From NCBI RefSeq assembly GCF_001544915.2, contig NZ_FCOE02000026.1, forward strand, positions 49,844-113,843: a stretch of 64,000 nucleotides of DNA, written 5' to 3'. The notes under the pieces are model-generated. The model was not told where the DNA came from and did no database searches. It saw only the letters and a program-made list of their open reading frames with translations. This DNA is from Caballeronia pedi. GTDB lineage: Bacteria > Pseudomonadota > Gammaproteobacteria > Burkholderiales > Burkholderiaceae. Positions within the stretch are counted from its first letter, which is position 1; the number at the start of each line of letters is the position of its first letter. Below are positions 7,920 through 17,616 of the stretch, piece by piece. A program made the translations under genes and the position numbers.

Positions 7920-9596
7920 ATGAATCACGACATGTTCGAATCATCCCCCGCAGCGTATGCCTATCCGTTGCTCATCAAGCATCTGCTGCATACGCCGCTC
8001 GCCCATGCGGTCGATCAGGAGATCGTGTATCGCGGCGAGACGCGCCTGACCTACCGCGCCATGCGCGAGCGCCTCGCGCGTCTCGCCAATGGTCTCTCTC
8101 GTCACGGCGCGAGCATGGGCACCACGGTGGCCGTGATTGACTGGGATAGCCATCGCTACCTCGAATGCTACTTCGCCATTCCGATGATGGGCGCCGTGTT
8201 GCAGACGGTCAACGTGCGGCTTTCGCCCGCGGAAATCGCCTACACGATCAACCATGCGGGCGCGCAGATCCTGCTGCTCCATACCGACTTTCTGCCCGTG
8301 ATCGAATCGATCAGGGATCAGCTCGAAACGGTGCGCACCTTCATCTGGATCGACGACGCAGGCAGCGAAGCGAGCGCGCACACGATCCCGTTCGCGGACG
8401 AATACGAGCGCATGCTGGCCGCCAGCGAGCCCGCGTACGACTTCCCGGATTTCGACGAAAACACGCGCGCCACGACCTTCTACACGACCGGCACGACCGG
8501 CCTGCCGAAGGGCGTCTATTTTTCGCACCGTCAGCTCGTGCTGCACACCATCACAGGGATGGCGGCGCTCGCAAGCCCGGTGTCCGGGCAGCGCTTTCAT
8601 CGCGGCGACGTGTACATGCCCATCACGCCGATGTTCCACGTGCACGCGTGGGGCATGCCCTACATCGCCACGGTGCTGGGCGTGAAACAGGTCTATCCCG
8701 GTCGCTATCTGCCGGAGCGCCTCCTTGCGCTCGTGCGCGATGAAGGCGTCACGTTCTCGCATTGCGTCGGCACCATCATGCACATGCTGCTCGGCTGCGG
8801 CGATGCGAAGAGCATCGATCTGAGCCGATGGAAAGTGGTCATCGGCGGCGGCGCGCTGCCGCACGGACTCGCGCGCGCGGCGCTCGAACGCGGCATCGAT
8901 ATTTTCGCGGGCTACGGCATGTCGGAGACGTGTCCGCTTCTGACGCTCGCGCAACTCAAGCCGGGCAGCGAGACGCTCGATCTCGACGAGCAGGTCGAAC
9001 TGCGGTGCAAGACGGGCTTGCCGCTTCCGCTCGTCGATCTGCATATCGTGGATGAAGAGGGAATCGACGCGGTTCATGACGGCCGCGCGAGCGGAGAAGT
9101 CGTGGTGCGTACGCCCTGGCTCACACAAGGTTATCTAAAGGATGCCGAAGCATCGGCGCAGCTTTGGGACGGCGGCTATCTGCACACGCAGGACGTCGCG
9201 AACATCGATCCGAACGGATATCTGCAGATCACCGACCGCATCAAGGACGTGATCAAGTCGGGCGGCGAGTGGGTGTCGTCGCTCGAAATCGAGAGTCTGA
9301 TCTCGCTGCACCCGGCCGTTTCCGAAGTGGCCGTGATCGGCATCAAGGACGAGAAGTGGGGCGAACGCCCCGTGGCGCTGGTGGTGTTGAAGCCGCAAGC
9401 GGCAGCGCCTGCATCGGCGGACGACATCAGGAATCACGTGCTCGCGTTCAGCGAGACAGGACGGATCTCGAAGTACGCGGTGCCGCAGATCGTGAAGATC
9501 GTCGATCAACTCGACAAGACCAGCGTCGGCAAATTGAACAAGAAGCGGTTGCGCGAACAGTTCGCGGTTACGCCGGAAGGGAAAGCAACATCATGA
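7920..9596 (+). CDS. Acyl-CoA synthetase (AMP-forming, FadD/medium-chain type)
   Basis: A 558-residue adenylate-forming ligase. The AMP-binding P-loop-like signature is FYTTGTTGLPKGVYFSHRQ (about residues 190-207), followed by the A5 motif GYGMSETCP, the ITDRIKDVIKSGGEWVS hinge (A7/A8) and the C-terminal catalytic Lys in SVGKLNKKRLRE. It should activate a fatty or hydroxy-fatty acid to its CoA ester with ATP in the cytoplasm. It overlaps the following MaoC gene by ATGA, so translation is coupled. Together with that hydratase and the PHA synthase, it would feed acyl-CoA into polymer synthesis. Chain length is inferred from context only. Confidence 0.92.
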   Translation: MNHDMFESSPAAYAYPLLIKHLLHTPLAHAVDQEIVYRGETRLTYRAMRERLARLANGLSRHGASMGTTVAVIDWDSHRYLECYFAIPMMGAVLQTVNVRLSPAEIAYTINHAGAQILLLHTDFLPVIESIRDQLETVRTFIWIDDAGSEASAHTIPFADEYERMLAASEPAYDFPDFDENTRATTFYTTGTTGLPKGVYFSHRQLVLHTITGMAALASPVSGQRFHRGDVYMPITPMFHVHAWGMPYIATVLGVKQVYPGRYLPERLLALVRDEGVTFSHCVGTIMHMLLGCGDAKSIDLSRWKVVIGGGALPHGLARAALERGIDIFAGYGMSETCPLLTLAQLKPGSETLDLDEQVELRCKTGLPLPLVDLHIVDEEGIDAVHDGRASGEVVVRTPWLTQGYLKDAEASAQLWDGGYLHTQDVANIDPNGYLQITDRIKDVIKSGGEWVSSLEIESLISLHPAVSEVAVIGIKDEKWGERPVALVVLKPQAAAPASADDIRNHVLAFSETGRISKYAVPQIVKIVDQLDKTSVGKLNKKRLREQFAVTPEGKATS

Positions 9597-10057
9597 GCAT
9601 CGCAGGATACGGCATCGCGACGATCGACGAGTTCGTCGGCACGGAGTTGGGTGTCTCGGAATGGATCGTCGTCGACCAGGCGCGCATCGACGCCTTCGCG
9701 CAATGCACGGGCGACACGCAGTGGATTCACCTGAACGAGGAGCGCGCAAAACGCGAGAGCCCGTTCGGCGGCACCATCGCGCACGGCTACCTGACGCTTT
9801 CGTTGCTGGCGACGCTCGCAATCGACGTGGGTCTGATCCCGCCGGATGCGTCGGCTGCGCTGAATTACGGGCTCGACAAGGTGCGCTTCATGACGCCGGT
9901 CAGATCCGGTTCCCGCGTGCGAAGCCGCGTGGTGCTGACCGCGGTCGAAAGGAAGGGCGATGGCCGCATGATCGTCAGAACGGACAACGAATTGCAGATA
10001 GAAGGCGAGGACAAGCCCGCGCTGATCGCGCAGACGCTCGTGATGATCATCGCGTGA
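9593..10057 (+). CDS. MaoC/PhaJ-like (R)-specific enoyl-CoA hydratase
   Basis: A 154-residue single hot-dog protein of the hydratase-2 type. The catalytic pair is visible as Asp41 and His46 in GDTQWIH, followed by the family block SPFGGTIAHGYLTLSLL. The enzyme should hydrate trans-2-enoyl-CoA to (R)-3-hydroxyacyl-CoA, the monomer used by PHA synthases. The start ATG overlaps the ligase stop (ATGA), and the PHA synthase gene follows 19 bases later, so a polymer-precursor role is well supported by context. NodN-like MaoC proteins of unknown function share this pattern and remain an alternative. Confidence 0.88.
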   Translation: MSIAGYGIATIDEFVGTELGVSEWIVVDQARIDAFAQCTGDTQWIHLNEERAKRESPFGGTIAHGYLTLSLLATLAIDVGLIPPDASAALNYGLDKVRFMTPVRSGSRVRSRVVLTAVERKGDGRMIVRTDNELQIEGEDKPALIAQTLVMIIA

Positions 10058-10076
10058 CGAAAGTATGGAGATGGAG

Positions 10077-11747
10077 ATGGCAGTAAACGTAAGCAGCGAA
10101 CAAGACGACATCACGGCCGGCGCGACCGATGGCATGTCCGGCCCCAATCCGTTCGTCGGGCTGCGCGCCGTCGACATGCTCGCCGCCGCGCAGCAGATCG
10201 GCGCGCAGGCAGTGCTGCATCCCGCGCTGCTGCTGACGCAGACCGCGGCGCTCGCGCGCGATCTGATGTCGGCATTGCCGCAGCAGAACGACAAGCGCTT
10301 CGCCGATCCCGCATGGCGCGATCAGCCGCTGTATCGCGCGACGCTGCATGGGTATCGGGCGTGGTGCAGCGCGGTTGCCGGATTCGTCGAACGCTCGGCG
10401 CTCGACGGCAAAAGCAAGGAACGCGCGCAGTTCGTCACGTCGCTCGTGACCGACGCGCTCGCACCGACCAACACGCTGGCGGGCAATCCCGCCGCGCTCA
10501 GAAAGCTCGTCGAGTCGGGCGGCGCGAGCGTCGTTGCCGGCATGCGAAACATGCTGACGGACACGCTCTGCAACAAGGGTATGCCATCGCAAGTCGACAA
10601 GCGCGCGTTCGAGGTCGGCGGCAATCTCGCCGCAACGCCCGGCGCGGTCGTGTTTCGCAACGAAGTGCTCGAATTGATTCAATACGCGCCCGTCACGCCG
10701 AACGTCTACGCGTGCCCGCAATTGATCGTGCCGCCGCAGGTCAACAAGTACTACATCTTCGATCTGGCCGCGAACAAGAGCATCGTCGAATATCTGGTCA
10801 AGAGCGAGTTTCAGGTGTTCGCCGTGAGCTGGCGCAATCCCACCGTGGAACATCGCGACTGGGACATGGACACCTATGTCGCCGCGCTGATCGAGGCGAT
10901 CGGCGCGGTGCGCGATATCACCGGCCATGAGGCCGTGAACCTGCACGGCGCGTGTTCCGGCGCGATGACGATCTCGGCGCTGCTCGGCCATCTGGCAAGC
11001 CGTGGTGAGCAGACCGTCAACGCGGCCACGCTGATGGTGGCGGTGCTCGACAATGCATCGGAATCGCAGCTCGGGCTTTTCACCACGCCCGAGGCCATCG
11101 AGATCGCCAACCGCAACAGCGAGGCCAAAGGCGTGCTGGCAGGCGACGAAATGGGCCGCATGTTCGCCTGGATGCGACCGAACGATCTGGTGTGGAACTT
11201 CTGGGTCAACAACTATCTGATGGGCGAAGCGCCGCCGGCCTTCGACATTCTCTACTGGAACAACGACACCACGCGTCTGCCCGCGACATTCCACGGCCAG
11301 TTGCTCGACATCTTCTCGCGCAACCTGCTCAGCACGCCGAAGGCGTTGACTGTGCTCGGCACGCCGGTCGATCTGTCCGAGGTCACGTGCGACACCTACG
11401 TCATGGCGGGCGCGACCGATCACATCACGCCGTGGAAAGGCGTCTACAACACGGCGCGCGCATTCGGCGGCAAGACGCGCTATGTGCTGAGTTCGAGCGG
11501 CCATATTCAGAGCCTGATCAATCCGCCGGGCAATCCCAAGGCGAAGTTCTTCCACAACGCGGCGCTGCCCGAAGACGCCGATGAATGGCTCGCCGGGTCC
11601 CGGTCCGTAGCGGATTCGTGGTGGAGCGACTGGCGCGAATGGCTCGCCGAACGCTCGGGCGCATTGCGCGCCGCGCCCAAAGCGCTCGGCAGCAAGCGTC
11701 ATCGACGTATCGGGGATGCGCCGGGAACGTATGTTCACGAGGCGTGA
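10077..11747 (+). CDS. phaC: PHA synthase, class II-like (medium-chain-length)
   Basis: A 556-residue alpha/beta-hydrolase-fold polymerase. The lipase-like box GACSGA carries the nucleophile Cys293; the other triad members are Asp448 in GATDHITPW and His476 in SSGHIQSL. Conserved landmarks such as FAWMRPNDLVWNFWVNNYL, AFDILYWN and INPPGNPKA, and a length near 560, match Pseudomonas class II enzymes better than class I PhaC of about 590-600 residues. It polymerises (R)-3-hydroxyacyl-CoA. Three in-frame ATGs occur at 10065-10079; the third is chosen because the GGAG copies lie ahead of it. A 6-bp hairpin overlaps the stop codon. The PhaZ-like gene follows. Confidence 0.92.
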   Translation: MAVNVSSEQDDITAGATDGMSGPNPFVGLRAVDMLAAAQQIGAQAVLHPALLLTQTAALARDLMSALPQQNDKRFADPAWRDQPLYRATLHGYRAWCSAVAGFVERSALDGKSKERAQFVTSLVTDALAPTNTLAGNPAALRKLVESGGASVVAGMRNMLTDTLCNKGMPSQVDKRAFEVGGNLAATPGAVVFRNEVLELIQYAPVTPNVYACPQLIVPPQVNKYYIFDLAANKSIVEYLVKSEFQVFAVSWRNPTVEHRDWDMDTYVAALIEAIGAVRDITGHEAVNLHGACSGAMTISALLGHLASRGEQTVNAATLMVAVLDNASESQLGLFTTPEAIEIANRNSEAKGVLAGDEMGRMFAWMRPNDLVWNFWVNNYLMGEAPPAFDILYWNNDTTRLPATFHGQLLDIFSRNLLSTPKALTVLGTPVDLSEVTCDTYVMAGATDHITPWKGVYNTARAFGGKTRYVLSSSGHIQSLINPPGNPKAKFFHNAALPEDADEWLAGSRSVADSWWSDWREWLAERSGALRAAPKALGSKRHRRIGDAPGTYVHEA

Positions 11748-11837
11748 TCCGCCTCAAAACGTAAAACGTGGGCAAGCGCACCGGGGAATGCCGCGCGCTT
11801 GCCCGGCGTTTCGTCGACATTCACATGGACAAGAACG

Positions 11838-12653
11838 ATGAAAAGTGTGCGCACAGTGGATATACAGACCGTCGCGCTCGGCGCGCAACTGCTTCGCGTC
11901 GGCATCTGGAAGGGCAGCGATGCGTCGCCGCCGCTCCTCATCTTCAATGGCATCGGCGCGAATCTCGAACTGATCCAGCCGTTCGTCGACGCGCTCGGCG
12001 ACGTGGAAGTCGTGATGTTCGATATTCCCGGCGTGGGTGGATCGCCCGCGCCGCTCATGCCGTATCGCTTCTCGACGCTCGCCGTGCTAGCCGACCGGCT
12101 GCTCGCGCAACTCGGCTATGACGGACCGGTCGATGTGCTCGGCGTGTCATGGGGCGGGGCGCTCGCGCAGCAGTTCGCGTATCTGTATCCGTCGCGTTGC
12201 AGGCGGCTGGTGCTGGCCGCGACTTCGCCGGGCGTCATCATGGTACCGGGCAGGCTTTCGGTGCTTTCGAGGCTGGTCGGGGCGCGCCGCTATCGGGACC
12301 CCGATTATCTGCGGGAGATCGGCGCGGAAATTTATGGCGGCGCATACAGGCGCGATCCCGGGTTGCTGGCGGAACACGGGCGTCATATTCAGGCGCCCGG
12401 CGGGCGTGGATACATGTATCAGCTGCTCGCCACGTGCGGATGGAGCAGCCTGCTGTGGCTCGGTTCGCTGCGCCAGCCGACTCTCGTCATGCACGGCGAC
12501 GACGATCCGATCGTTCCGCTCGTCAACGCGAAGATCATTGCCAGCCGCATCCGTCGGGCGACGCTTCGCGTCATCGAGGACGGGCATCTTTTTCTCATCA
12601 CGCAAACGGATGAAGTGGGTCCGCTGGTGCGCGACTTCCTGCTGAAAGCGTAG
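11838..12653 (+). CDS. phaZ: PhaZ-like intracellular PHA depolymerase (alpha/beta hydrolase)
   Basis: A 271-residue alpha/beta hydrolase. It has LLIFNGIGANLE after strand 3, the nucleophile elbow GVSWGG with Ser104, the acid in HGDDDPIVP and the catalytic His in DGHLF. The pattern PLLIFNGIGAN plus GVSWGGALAQQFAYLYP is that of Pseudomonas PhaZ, which releases hydroxyacids from medium-chain PHA granules. The ATG at 11838 follows GGACAAGAACG; longer in-frame extensions lack a ribosome site. It lies 90 bases after phaC, as in Pseudomonas pha clusters, although a second synthase and phasins are missing here. A generic esterase is less likely given the neighbour. Confidence 0.85.
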   Translation: MKSVRTVDIQTVALGAQLLRVGIWKGSDASPPLLIFNGIGANLELIQPFVDALGDVEVVMFDIPGVGGSPAPLMPYRFSTLAVLADRLLAQLGYDGPVDVLGVSWGGALAQQFAYLYPSRCRRLVLAATSPGVIMVPGRLSVLSRLVGARRYRDPDYLREIGAEIYGGAYRRDPGLLAEHGRHIQAPGGRGYMYQLLATCGWSSLLWLGSLRQPTLVMHGDDDPIVPLVNAKIIASRIRRATLRVIEDGHLFLITQTDEVGPLVRDFLLKA

Positions 12654-12924
12654 TGCGGAACCGCTCGATGGTCGATAGGACTGTCGAGCCCTATGTAAGT
12701 CGTGAGAACACAGCTCGGATTGTTTCCAGCACGAGGTGATCTGGTCCGCGTCCCCAAATTCGTTGCTCATCAAAAACGGGGTCGCATTAAGAATTTTCCT
12801 GTGTCGGGAAGTTTCTCCTCTCCTCATAATCAGTTCGCGGGGATTCTCCTTGCGGATGCCCCATTGCATTTAACGACTTGACTTCGCCTCGCGTCGTGCG
12901 AGGCATTCGGGGAACTGATTATTC
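12654..12924. other. Intergenic region upstream of vgrG
   Basis: About 270 bases between phaZ and vgrG hold no convincing gene. The sequence becomes AT-richer than the flanks and contains a possible -10 CATAAT at 12824-12829 and a 6-bp hairpin CCTCGC/GCGAGG at 12887-12903. This is the likely vgrG promoter region and the left boundary of the T6SS island. Confidence 0.5.
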
Positions 12925-15009
12925 ATGCCGCGTCAATCCGACCAGCGCTTCACTTTCGAACCCGTCAGTGGCGTGCCCTTCGATGTGCGGGAGTTCCGCC
13001 TCACCGAAGCGCTCTCCGAGACCTTCACGCTCCAGCTCGAACTCTCCAGCAGCGATCCCGAGATCGACTTCGGCAAGGTGCTGGATCAGCCCGCGCTCTT
13101 CACCATCTGGCGTGATGGCGCGCCGGTGCGTTATGTCCACGGTATCGCGACAGCCTTCGAGCAGGGCAAGACGGGGTTTCGGCGAACGGTCTATCACGTG
13201 ACGGTGGAGGCCGCGCTGGCCCGTGCGAATTTATCCAGCGATTGGCGAGTGTTCCAGCAAAAGAGCATCCTGCAAATTTTTCAGACGCTGATGGATGAAC
13301 AGGGGATCACTGACTACGAGCAGCGGATTTATCTGCCGCATGAACCACGCGAGTACTGCGTGAACGCAGGGGAAACGGTCCGTCATTTTATCGATCGAAA
13401 TGCCGCCGAAGAAGGTCTGTACAACGCCTATATCCATACCAAGCAAGGCCACCGACTGATTCATGGCGACAAGCTAATCGTGCATGGTGCAATCGACGGT
13501 GGTCCGGTCTCCTACAATCCGAATCCCGGTGGCGACGCGCCCGAACCGGGCTTGCGTTCGTTCCGCTACGCCGAGCGGGTACGAACCGCACGCCAAACGC
13601 AGCGTGACTACACTTTCAAGCATCCGCAGTACAACCTGCAACACGTCGCCGACGGCGTGAGTCTCGATCATCAGGGCCGAGGGTCCGAAAACTATAACTT
13701 CCCCGCGCGCGCCAAACGCGATGAAGCCGCTCGGCCTTTTACGCAAACCCGCATTCTCGCACTGCGAAACGATGCACAGATCGCGATCGCCGAAGGCGAC
13801 GACGCGCGCCTGGTGCCCGGTCTGTGCTTCCAGCTCGTCGATCATCCGCGCGACGAGTGGAATCGTGGCTGGCGGCCCGTGCGGATCGAGCACCACGGCA
13901 AACAGCCTGTAAGTCAGGAAGAAGAATCCGCCGACGCTCAACAGGGCACGCACTATAGCTACACCGCCGAGTTGGTGCGAGACGATGTCGAATGGAAGGC
14001 GCCTTTGCTTCCCAAGCCGCGCATCGACGGGCCGCAAATCGCGACCGTGGTGGGTCCTGCGGGCGAGGAAATTTTCTGCGATGAGTGGGGGAGGGTCAAG
14101 ATTCAGTGGCCCTGGGACAGGGAAGGGAAGAGCGACGAACACAGCTCCTGCTGGGTGCGCGTGGCGCAGAACTGGGCCGGCGCGACGTGGGGGCATATGT
14201 CGATTCCCCGTATCGGGCAGGAAGTGATTGTCGCATTCCTGGACGGCGATCCGGATCAGCCGATCATCATCGGCAGGACGTACCACGCGACCAACCTGCC
14301 GCCCTATGAGTTGCCGCGCCACAAGACGCGCATGACGATCAAGAGCCAGACGCACAAGGGCGATGGTTTCAATGAACTGCGCTTCGAAGACGAGAAAGAT
14401 CAGGAGGAGATCTACGTCCACGCGCAAAAGGATCAAAACATCCACGTCAATCACGATGAGACGACTTTCGTTGGCAATGATCGTAGCGAGAACGTCGAGC
14501 ACGACGAGACGATCGGCATCGGACATGACCGCAAGGAGAGCGTCGGTAACGATGAGCAGGTCAGCATCGGCCATGACCGGCGGCACACCATCGGACAAGA
14601 TGCGTTTCTGAATATCGAGCGCAATCACACGATCAACATCGGCAAGGACCGCGTCGAGCAGGTCGGAAACGATCGCAAGGACCAGACGACGGCGAACCAT
14701 ATCATCGATGTGGGTGGCCACGTCGAGCACACCGTGCAGGGGCATCACAAGCTCAGCGCCGGCCAAAGCATCGAGCGGCAGACTCAGAAGTACCAGTTGC
14801 AGGCGAGCGACCGCGCGGTGATTCAGGGGCCGGGCGGCACGATCACGCTCGACAGCAGCGGTGTCAAGATCGAAGGTACGGCGATCCGGCTCAAGGGGGC
14901 ATTGACCGTCGATCCCGATGGCGCAGGGCGCGCTTTCGGTCTCAATGGCACGCCCATGCCCGGCCTCCCTCCTGATGAAACGTCGACGCCTTCCTCATTC
15001 TCTGAGTAA
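12925..15009 (+). CDS. vgrG: Type VI secretion spike protein VgrG (TssI)
   Basis: A 694-residue VgrG. The gp27-like N-terminal module (LTEALSETFTLQLELSS, phage late-control D type) covers about 1-350. The gp5-OB core follows with DEWGRVKIQWPWDREG, SSCWVRVAQNWAG and PRIGQEVIVAFLDGDPDQPIIIGR. From about residue 500 to 612 comes a beta-helical needle of repeated VGNDR/IGHDR units. The C-terminus ends in a short Pro/Ser tail without a fused toxin. It forms the puncturing tip that carries the adjacent effector. No T6SS core genes are in the window, so it is an orphan vgrG module served by an apparatus encoded elsewhere. Confidence 0.97.
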   Translation: MPRQSDQRFTFEPVSGVPFDVREFRLTEALSETFTLQLELSSSDPEIDFGKVLDQPALFTIWRDGAPVRYVHGIATAFEQGKTGFRRTVYHVTVEAALARANLSSDWRVFQQKSILQIFQTLMDEQGITDYEQRIYLPHEPREYCVNAGETVRHFIDRNAAEEGLYNAYIHTKQGHRLIHGDKLIVHGAIDGGPVSYNPNPGGDAPEPGLRSFRYAERVRTARQTQRDYTFKHPQYNLQHVADGVSLDHQGRGSENYNFPARAKRDEAARPFTQTRILALRNDAQIAIAEGDDARLVPGLCFQLVDHPRDEWNRGWRPVRIEHHGKQPVSQEEESADAQQGTHYSYTAELVRDDVEWKAPLLPKPRIDGPQIATVVGPAGEEIFCDEWGRVKIQWPWDREGKSDEHSSCWVRVAQNWAGATWGHMSIPRIGQEVIVAFLDGDPDQPIIIGRTYHATNLPPYELPRHKTRMTIKSQTHKGDGFNELRFEDEKDQEEIYVHAQKDQNIHVNHDETTFVGNDRSENVEHDETIGIGHDRKESVGNDEQVSIGHDRRHTIGQDAFLNIERNHTINIGKDRVEQVGNDRKDQTTANHIIDVGGHVEHTVQGHHKLSAGQSIERQTQKYQLQASDRAVIQGPGGTITLDSSGVKIEGTAIRLKGALTVDPDGAGRAFGLNGTPMPGLPPDETSTPSSFSE

Positions 15010-15030
15010 CCCTGACACGCATTCGACGCC

Positions 15031-17616
15031 ATGTTAATCAGCGCTCCTTTTATCACTGGCACGGCCGACAGTAACGCCAACGAGAACACTCTGGGCGAAC
15101 TTGTCGGGCAAGGTGCCTTTCCGATCAGCAACGAATTCGGTTGGCATGGCGGCATTCATGTTCAGGCGCCCGGTGCCCCCCAAAAGCCCGAGTGGGTCCG
15201 TGCCATCGCCGACGGCACGGTTATCTTTGCACGCGAAAGCGACCCGATGCCCAAACCGGATACTGATCCCGCCATCCTCGCCGCCAACCCGCTGCTCAAC
15301 TACAAGGGTTGGACTAGCAATGGCGTGGTGATCATCGAGCACACCACTGAAGTTGGCGAGGGCGTGAGCGTCACGTTCTATTCGATCTATCAGCACTTGC
15401 ACACGCTCGCTCAGCGCACGGAGAACGGCCATCAGAAGACACAGCAGCGTGCGCTGAAGAATGGCGACAAGGTTTATCGGAAGGAATTCATCGGAATGGC
15501 TGGCGCGATGTATGGGCAGCCTAACCGTATCCACTTCGAGATCGTGGCGGACGCCGCCAACGTCGCTGCGCTGATGGGGCGCAACAGCGGCGCTTTCACT
15601 CAGGCGCGCTCCACGAGCGTGTGGGGCGATATCCATATTCGCGTACCGGCAAACACGCCCTATTACGCGACCGATCCGCGTGAAACTACGCTGCGATACA
15701 TGGTTCCATTGACTGATAGAGGCGATCCACGCGGCACAACCCTCACCTCCCTTGCCGCACAATTCGCCACCACGGTCGAACGCATCACGCACCTTAATGC
15801 CGAACTCATCGCCAGCTTGCGCCAGCGTTATCCTGCGCTTTTCTCAAACGACTGGTTTTCTGCGGTCAATGGTTCGTATCAGAACGCGGCTCGCTTGCCC
15901 GCTCCGGATGGTCACGCGCGCTTTGTCACGGTACCCGCGATCTGGGGTTCGGCTCCACCTCCCGCCGATATGCCCGCCGAGCTATGGGCTCAGTGGCAGG
16001 TGCCAGTTAAGGGGCGTACCAAAGCAGACACGATCATCTCGCTCAGCGAGAACAAGGCCACGCTGACGCTGACCACGCGCGATGCTTCCGGCCGGGCTTT
16101 GGGCAGCATCACCGAGAATAGCTATGATTTATACGAACGCGCCACAGCCCAATATTCCGGCTGTCCCAGCGCGGGGTATGAGTTGCTTCGTTTCGGTCGT
16201 GTGCTGGGACCCGACGCGCTGGCGGCCAGCGACCAATATCGAGGCCGCGTTCCGCATATCCGCAAAGTGCGGCTCAACCCGGAGGCGGTTTTCATCGACC
16301 TCAACGTGCCGGGCATTCAGGCCTACAGCGATGCGGATTTCCCCGACTGGCAAGGATGGACCTTCATCGATGACGACACCGACGGCAACAGCCGATGCGA
16401 TTCGAACCGGCTGATCGAGCTGATCCTCGCTGAACTGCCACCTGAATCTGGCGCGGCCGACGATCAGCGCCAGCGCATCGTACGCGCTTATCTCGGCACG
16501 CACGAGGCCAGGGTACGCGAGCGCCTGAAGCGATGCGTCGTGAAGATGCCCACCGAATGGTCCAGGAATGACTTCGACACGCGCTGGAGCTGGATGAAGG
16601 ATGCGGAGGCGGATCGGCCTGCCAATACGCAGTTTTCCAGGACGCTGACGCCAGCGGACTACGAGAAGTTCAAACGCCATCAGGCAGCGTTGGCGTTCTG
16701 GGAAGATGCGCAGGCCGCGGGGCTGAAGCTCGACAAGGAGCATTATCACTTTCATCCGCGCCTGTTCATTCAGACGTTCAAGAAGTGTGGGTGGTTGAGT
16801 GAGGGGGAGTTGACGCAGTTGCTGCCCATGACGGCTATGCGAAAGAGCGGGACGGGATGGGTGTCGGAGCCGGTGACGATAAACAGAGGTAACAGTCCCG
16901 CGATACACAATAACCGTGTCGAACTCAACAAGGCGTTGCGCAAATACGGCATCGCACCAAGTCCACAACGCATGGCCGCCTTCTTTGGCAACGCTATGCA
17001 AGAGACGCAATGGTTTGCGAAGCTGTACGAGAGAAACAGCACGGCGTGGTACTTCCCGTGGGATGGGCGGGGCTTCCTTCAACTCACGGGGCCGGACAAT
17101 TACATTAAGTACTGGCGCTTCCGTGGACGCAAAGTGAGCGATGCACTCAGGGCCGAGCTGAGTGCTGCTGCCTCCAGGGCGCACGCCGAGCGAAAGAACG
17201 ATGCGTTACGGGATGCACAACACCCAGCCATCACGGCGGCGATGGTTAAATGGCGTGAAGAAGTGGCCGATGACAGGGTCAAGGATCCCGGCGATAGTGC
17301 TGGTGCCTATTGGGCCTGGACCGGTGCGGCCAGCTTCGCCGACCAGCCACCGGCTCTGAAGCGCGAGGTCGAGATTGTGAACAACACGATATTCGTCTAC
17401 TACAGTTGCGAGTCGTTTGGGCAAGTTGCGGCTACCGTGAACTTCGGCAGTCCGGTCAAAGATGCAAGCAAGATCGCCAGGGTCAATGGCATTGTGGCGC
17501 GTTATCAGGCGTACACCAATGCGCTCGTGATTCTGGAGGATTATCGAATATTTCCCTATTCACAAGGGCATGAAGAAGAAACACCGGAAGGCCATGAAAG
17601 GAGAAGGCCGCAATGA
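15031..17616 (+). CDS. T6SS cell-wall effector: M23-like domain plus GH19-like lysozyme/chitinase domain
   Basis: An 861-residue protein 21 bases after vgrG with no signal peptide, as expected for T6SS cargo. Residues about 25-185 resemble a LytM/M23 peptidase: WHGGIHV gives His39 and His43 where the family has H-x3-D, and NRIHFEI gives Arg166/His168 where HxH is usual. The active centre is therefore altered. A LysM-like stretch (TLTSLAAQFATTVERITHLN) lies near residue 240. The C-terminal part (about 620-850) matches the GH19 fold, with Glu658 in NAMQETQWF as the catalytic acid and GRGFLQLTGPDNYIKYW near 678-694. It probably cleaves peptidoglycan in rival periplasms. The stop overlaps the immunity start by ATGA. 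Confidence 0.83.
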   Translation: MLISAPFITGTADSNANENTLGELVGQGAFPISNEFGWHGGIHVQAPGAPQKPEWVRAIADGTVIFARESDPMPKPDTDPAILAANPLLNYKGWTSNGVVIIEHTTEVGEGVSVTFYSIYQHLHTLAQRTENGHQKTQQRALKNGDKVYRKEFIGMAGAMYGQPNRIHFEIVADAANVAALMGRNSGAFTQARSTSVWGDIHIRVPANTPYYATDPRETTLRYMVPLTDRGDPRGTTLTSLAAQFATTVERITHLNAELIASLRQRYPALFSNDWFSAVNGSYQNAARLPAPDGHARFVTVPAIWGSAPPPADMPAELWAQWQVPVKGRTKADTIISLSENKATLTLTTRDASGRALGSITENSYDLYERATAQYSGCPSAGYELLRFGRVLGPDALAASDQYRGRVPHIRKVRLNPEAVFIDLNVPGIQAYSDADFPDWQGWTFIDDDTDGNSRCDSNRLIELILAELPPESGAADDQRQRIVRAYLGTHEARVRERLKRCVVKMPTEWSRNDFDTRWSWMKDAEADRPANTQFSRTLTPADYEKFKRHQAALAFWEDAQAAGLKLDKEHYHFHPRLFIQTFKKCGWLSEGELTQLLPMTAMRKSGTGWVSEPVTINRGNSPAIHNNRVELNKALRKYGIAPSPQRMAAFFGNAMQETQWFAKLYERNSTAWYFPWDGRGFLQLTGPDNYIKYWRFRGRKVSDALRAELSAAASRAHAERKNDALRDAQHPAITAAMVKWREEVADDRVKDPGDSAGAYWAWTGAASFADQPPALKREVEIVNNTIFVYYSCESFGQVAATVNFGSPVKDASKIARVNGIVARYQAYTNALVILEDYRIFPYSQGHEEETPEGHERRRPQ

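Noticed and set aside
14425..14760. Short-period repeats that could suggest a CRISPR-like or tandem array
   Set aside because: They encode the repeated VGNDR/IGHDR units of the VgrG needle, with protein-level rather than exact DNA repetition.
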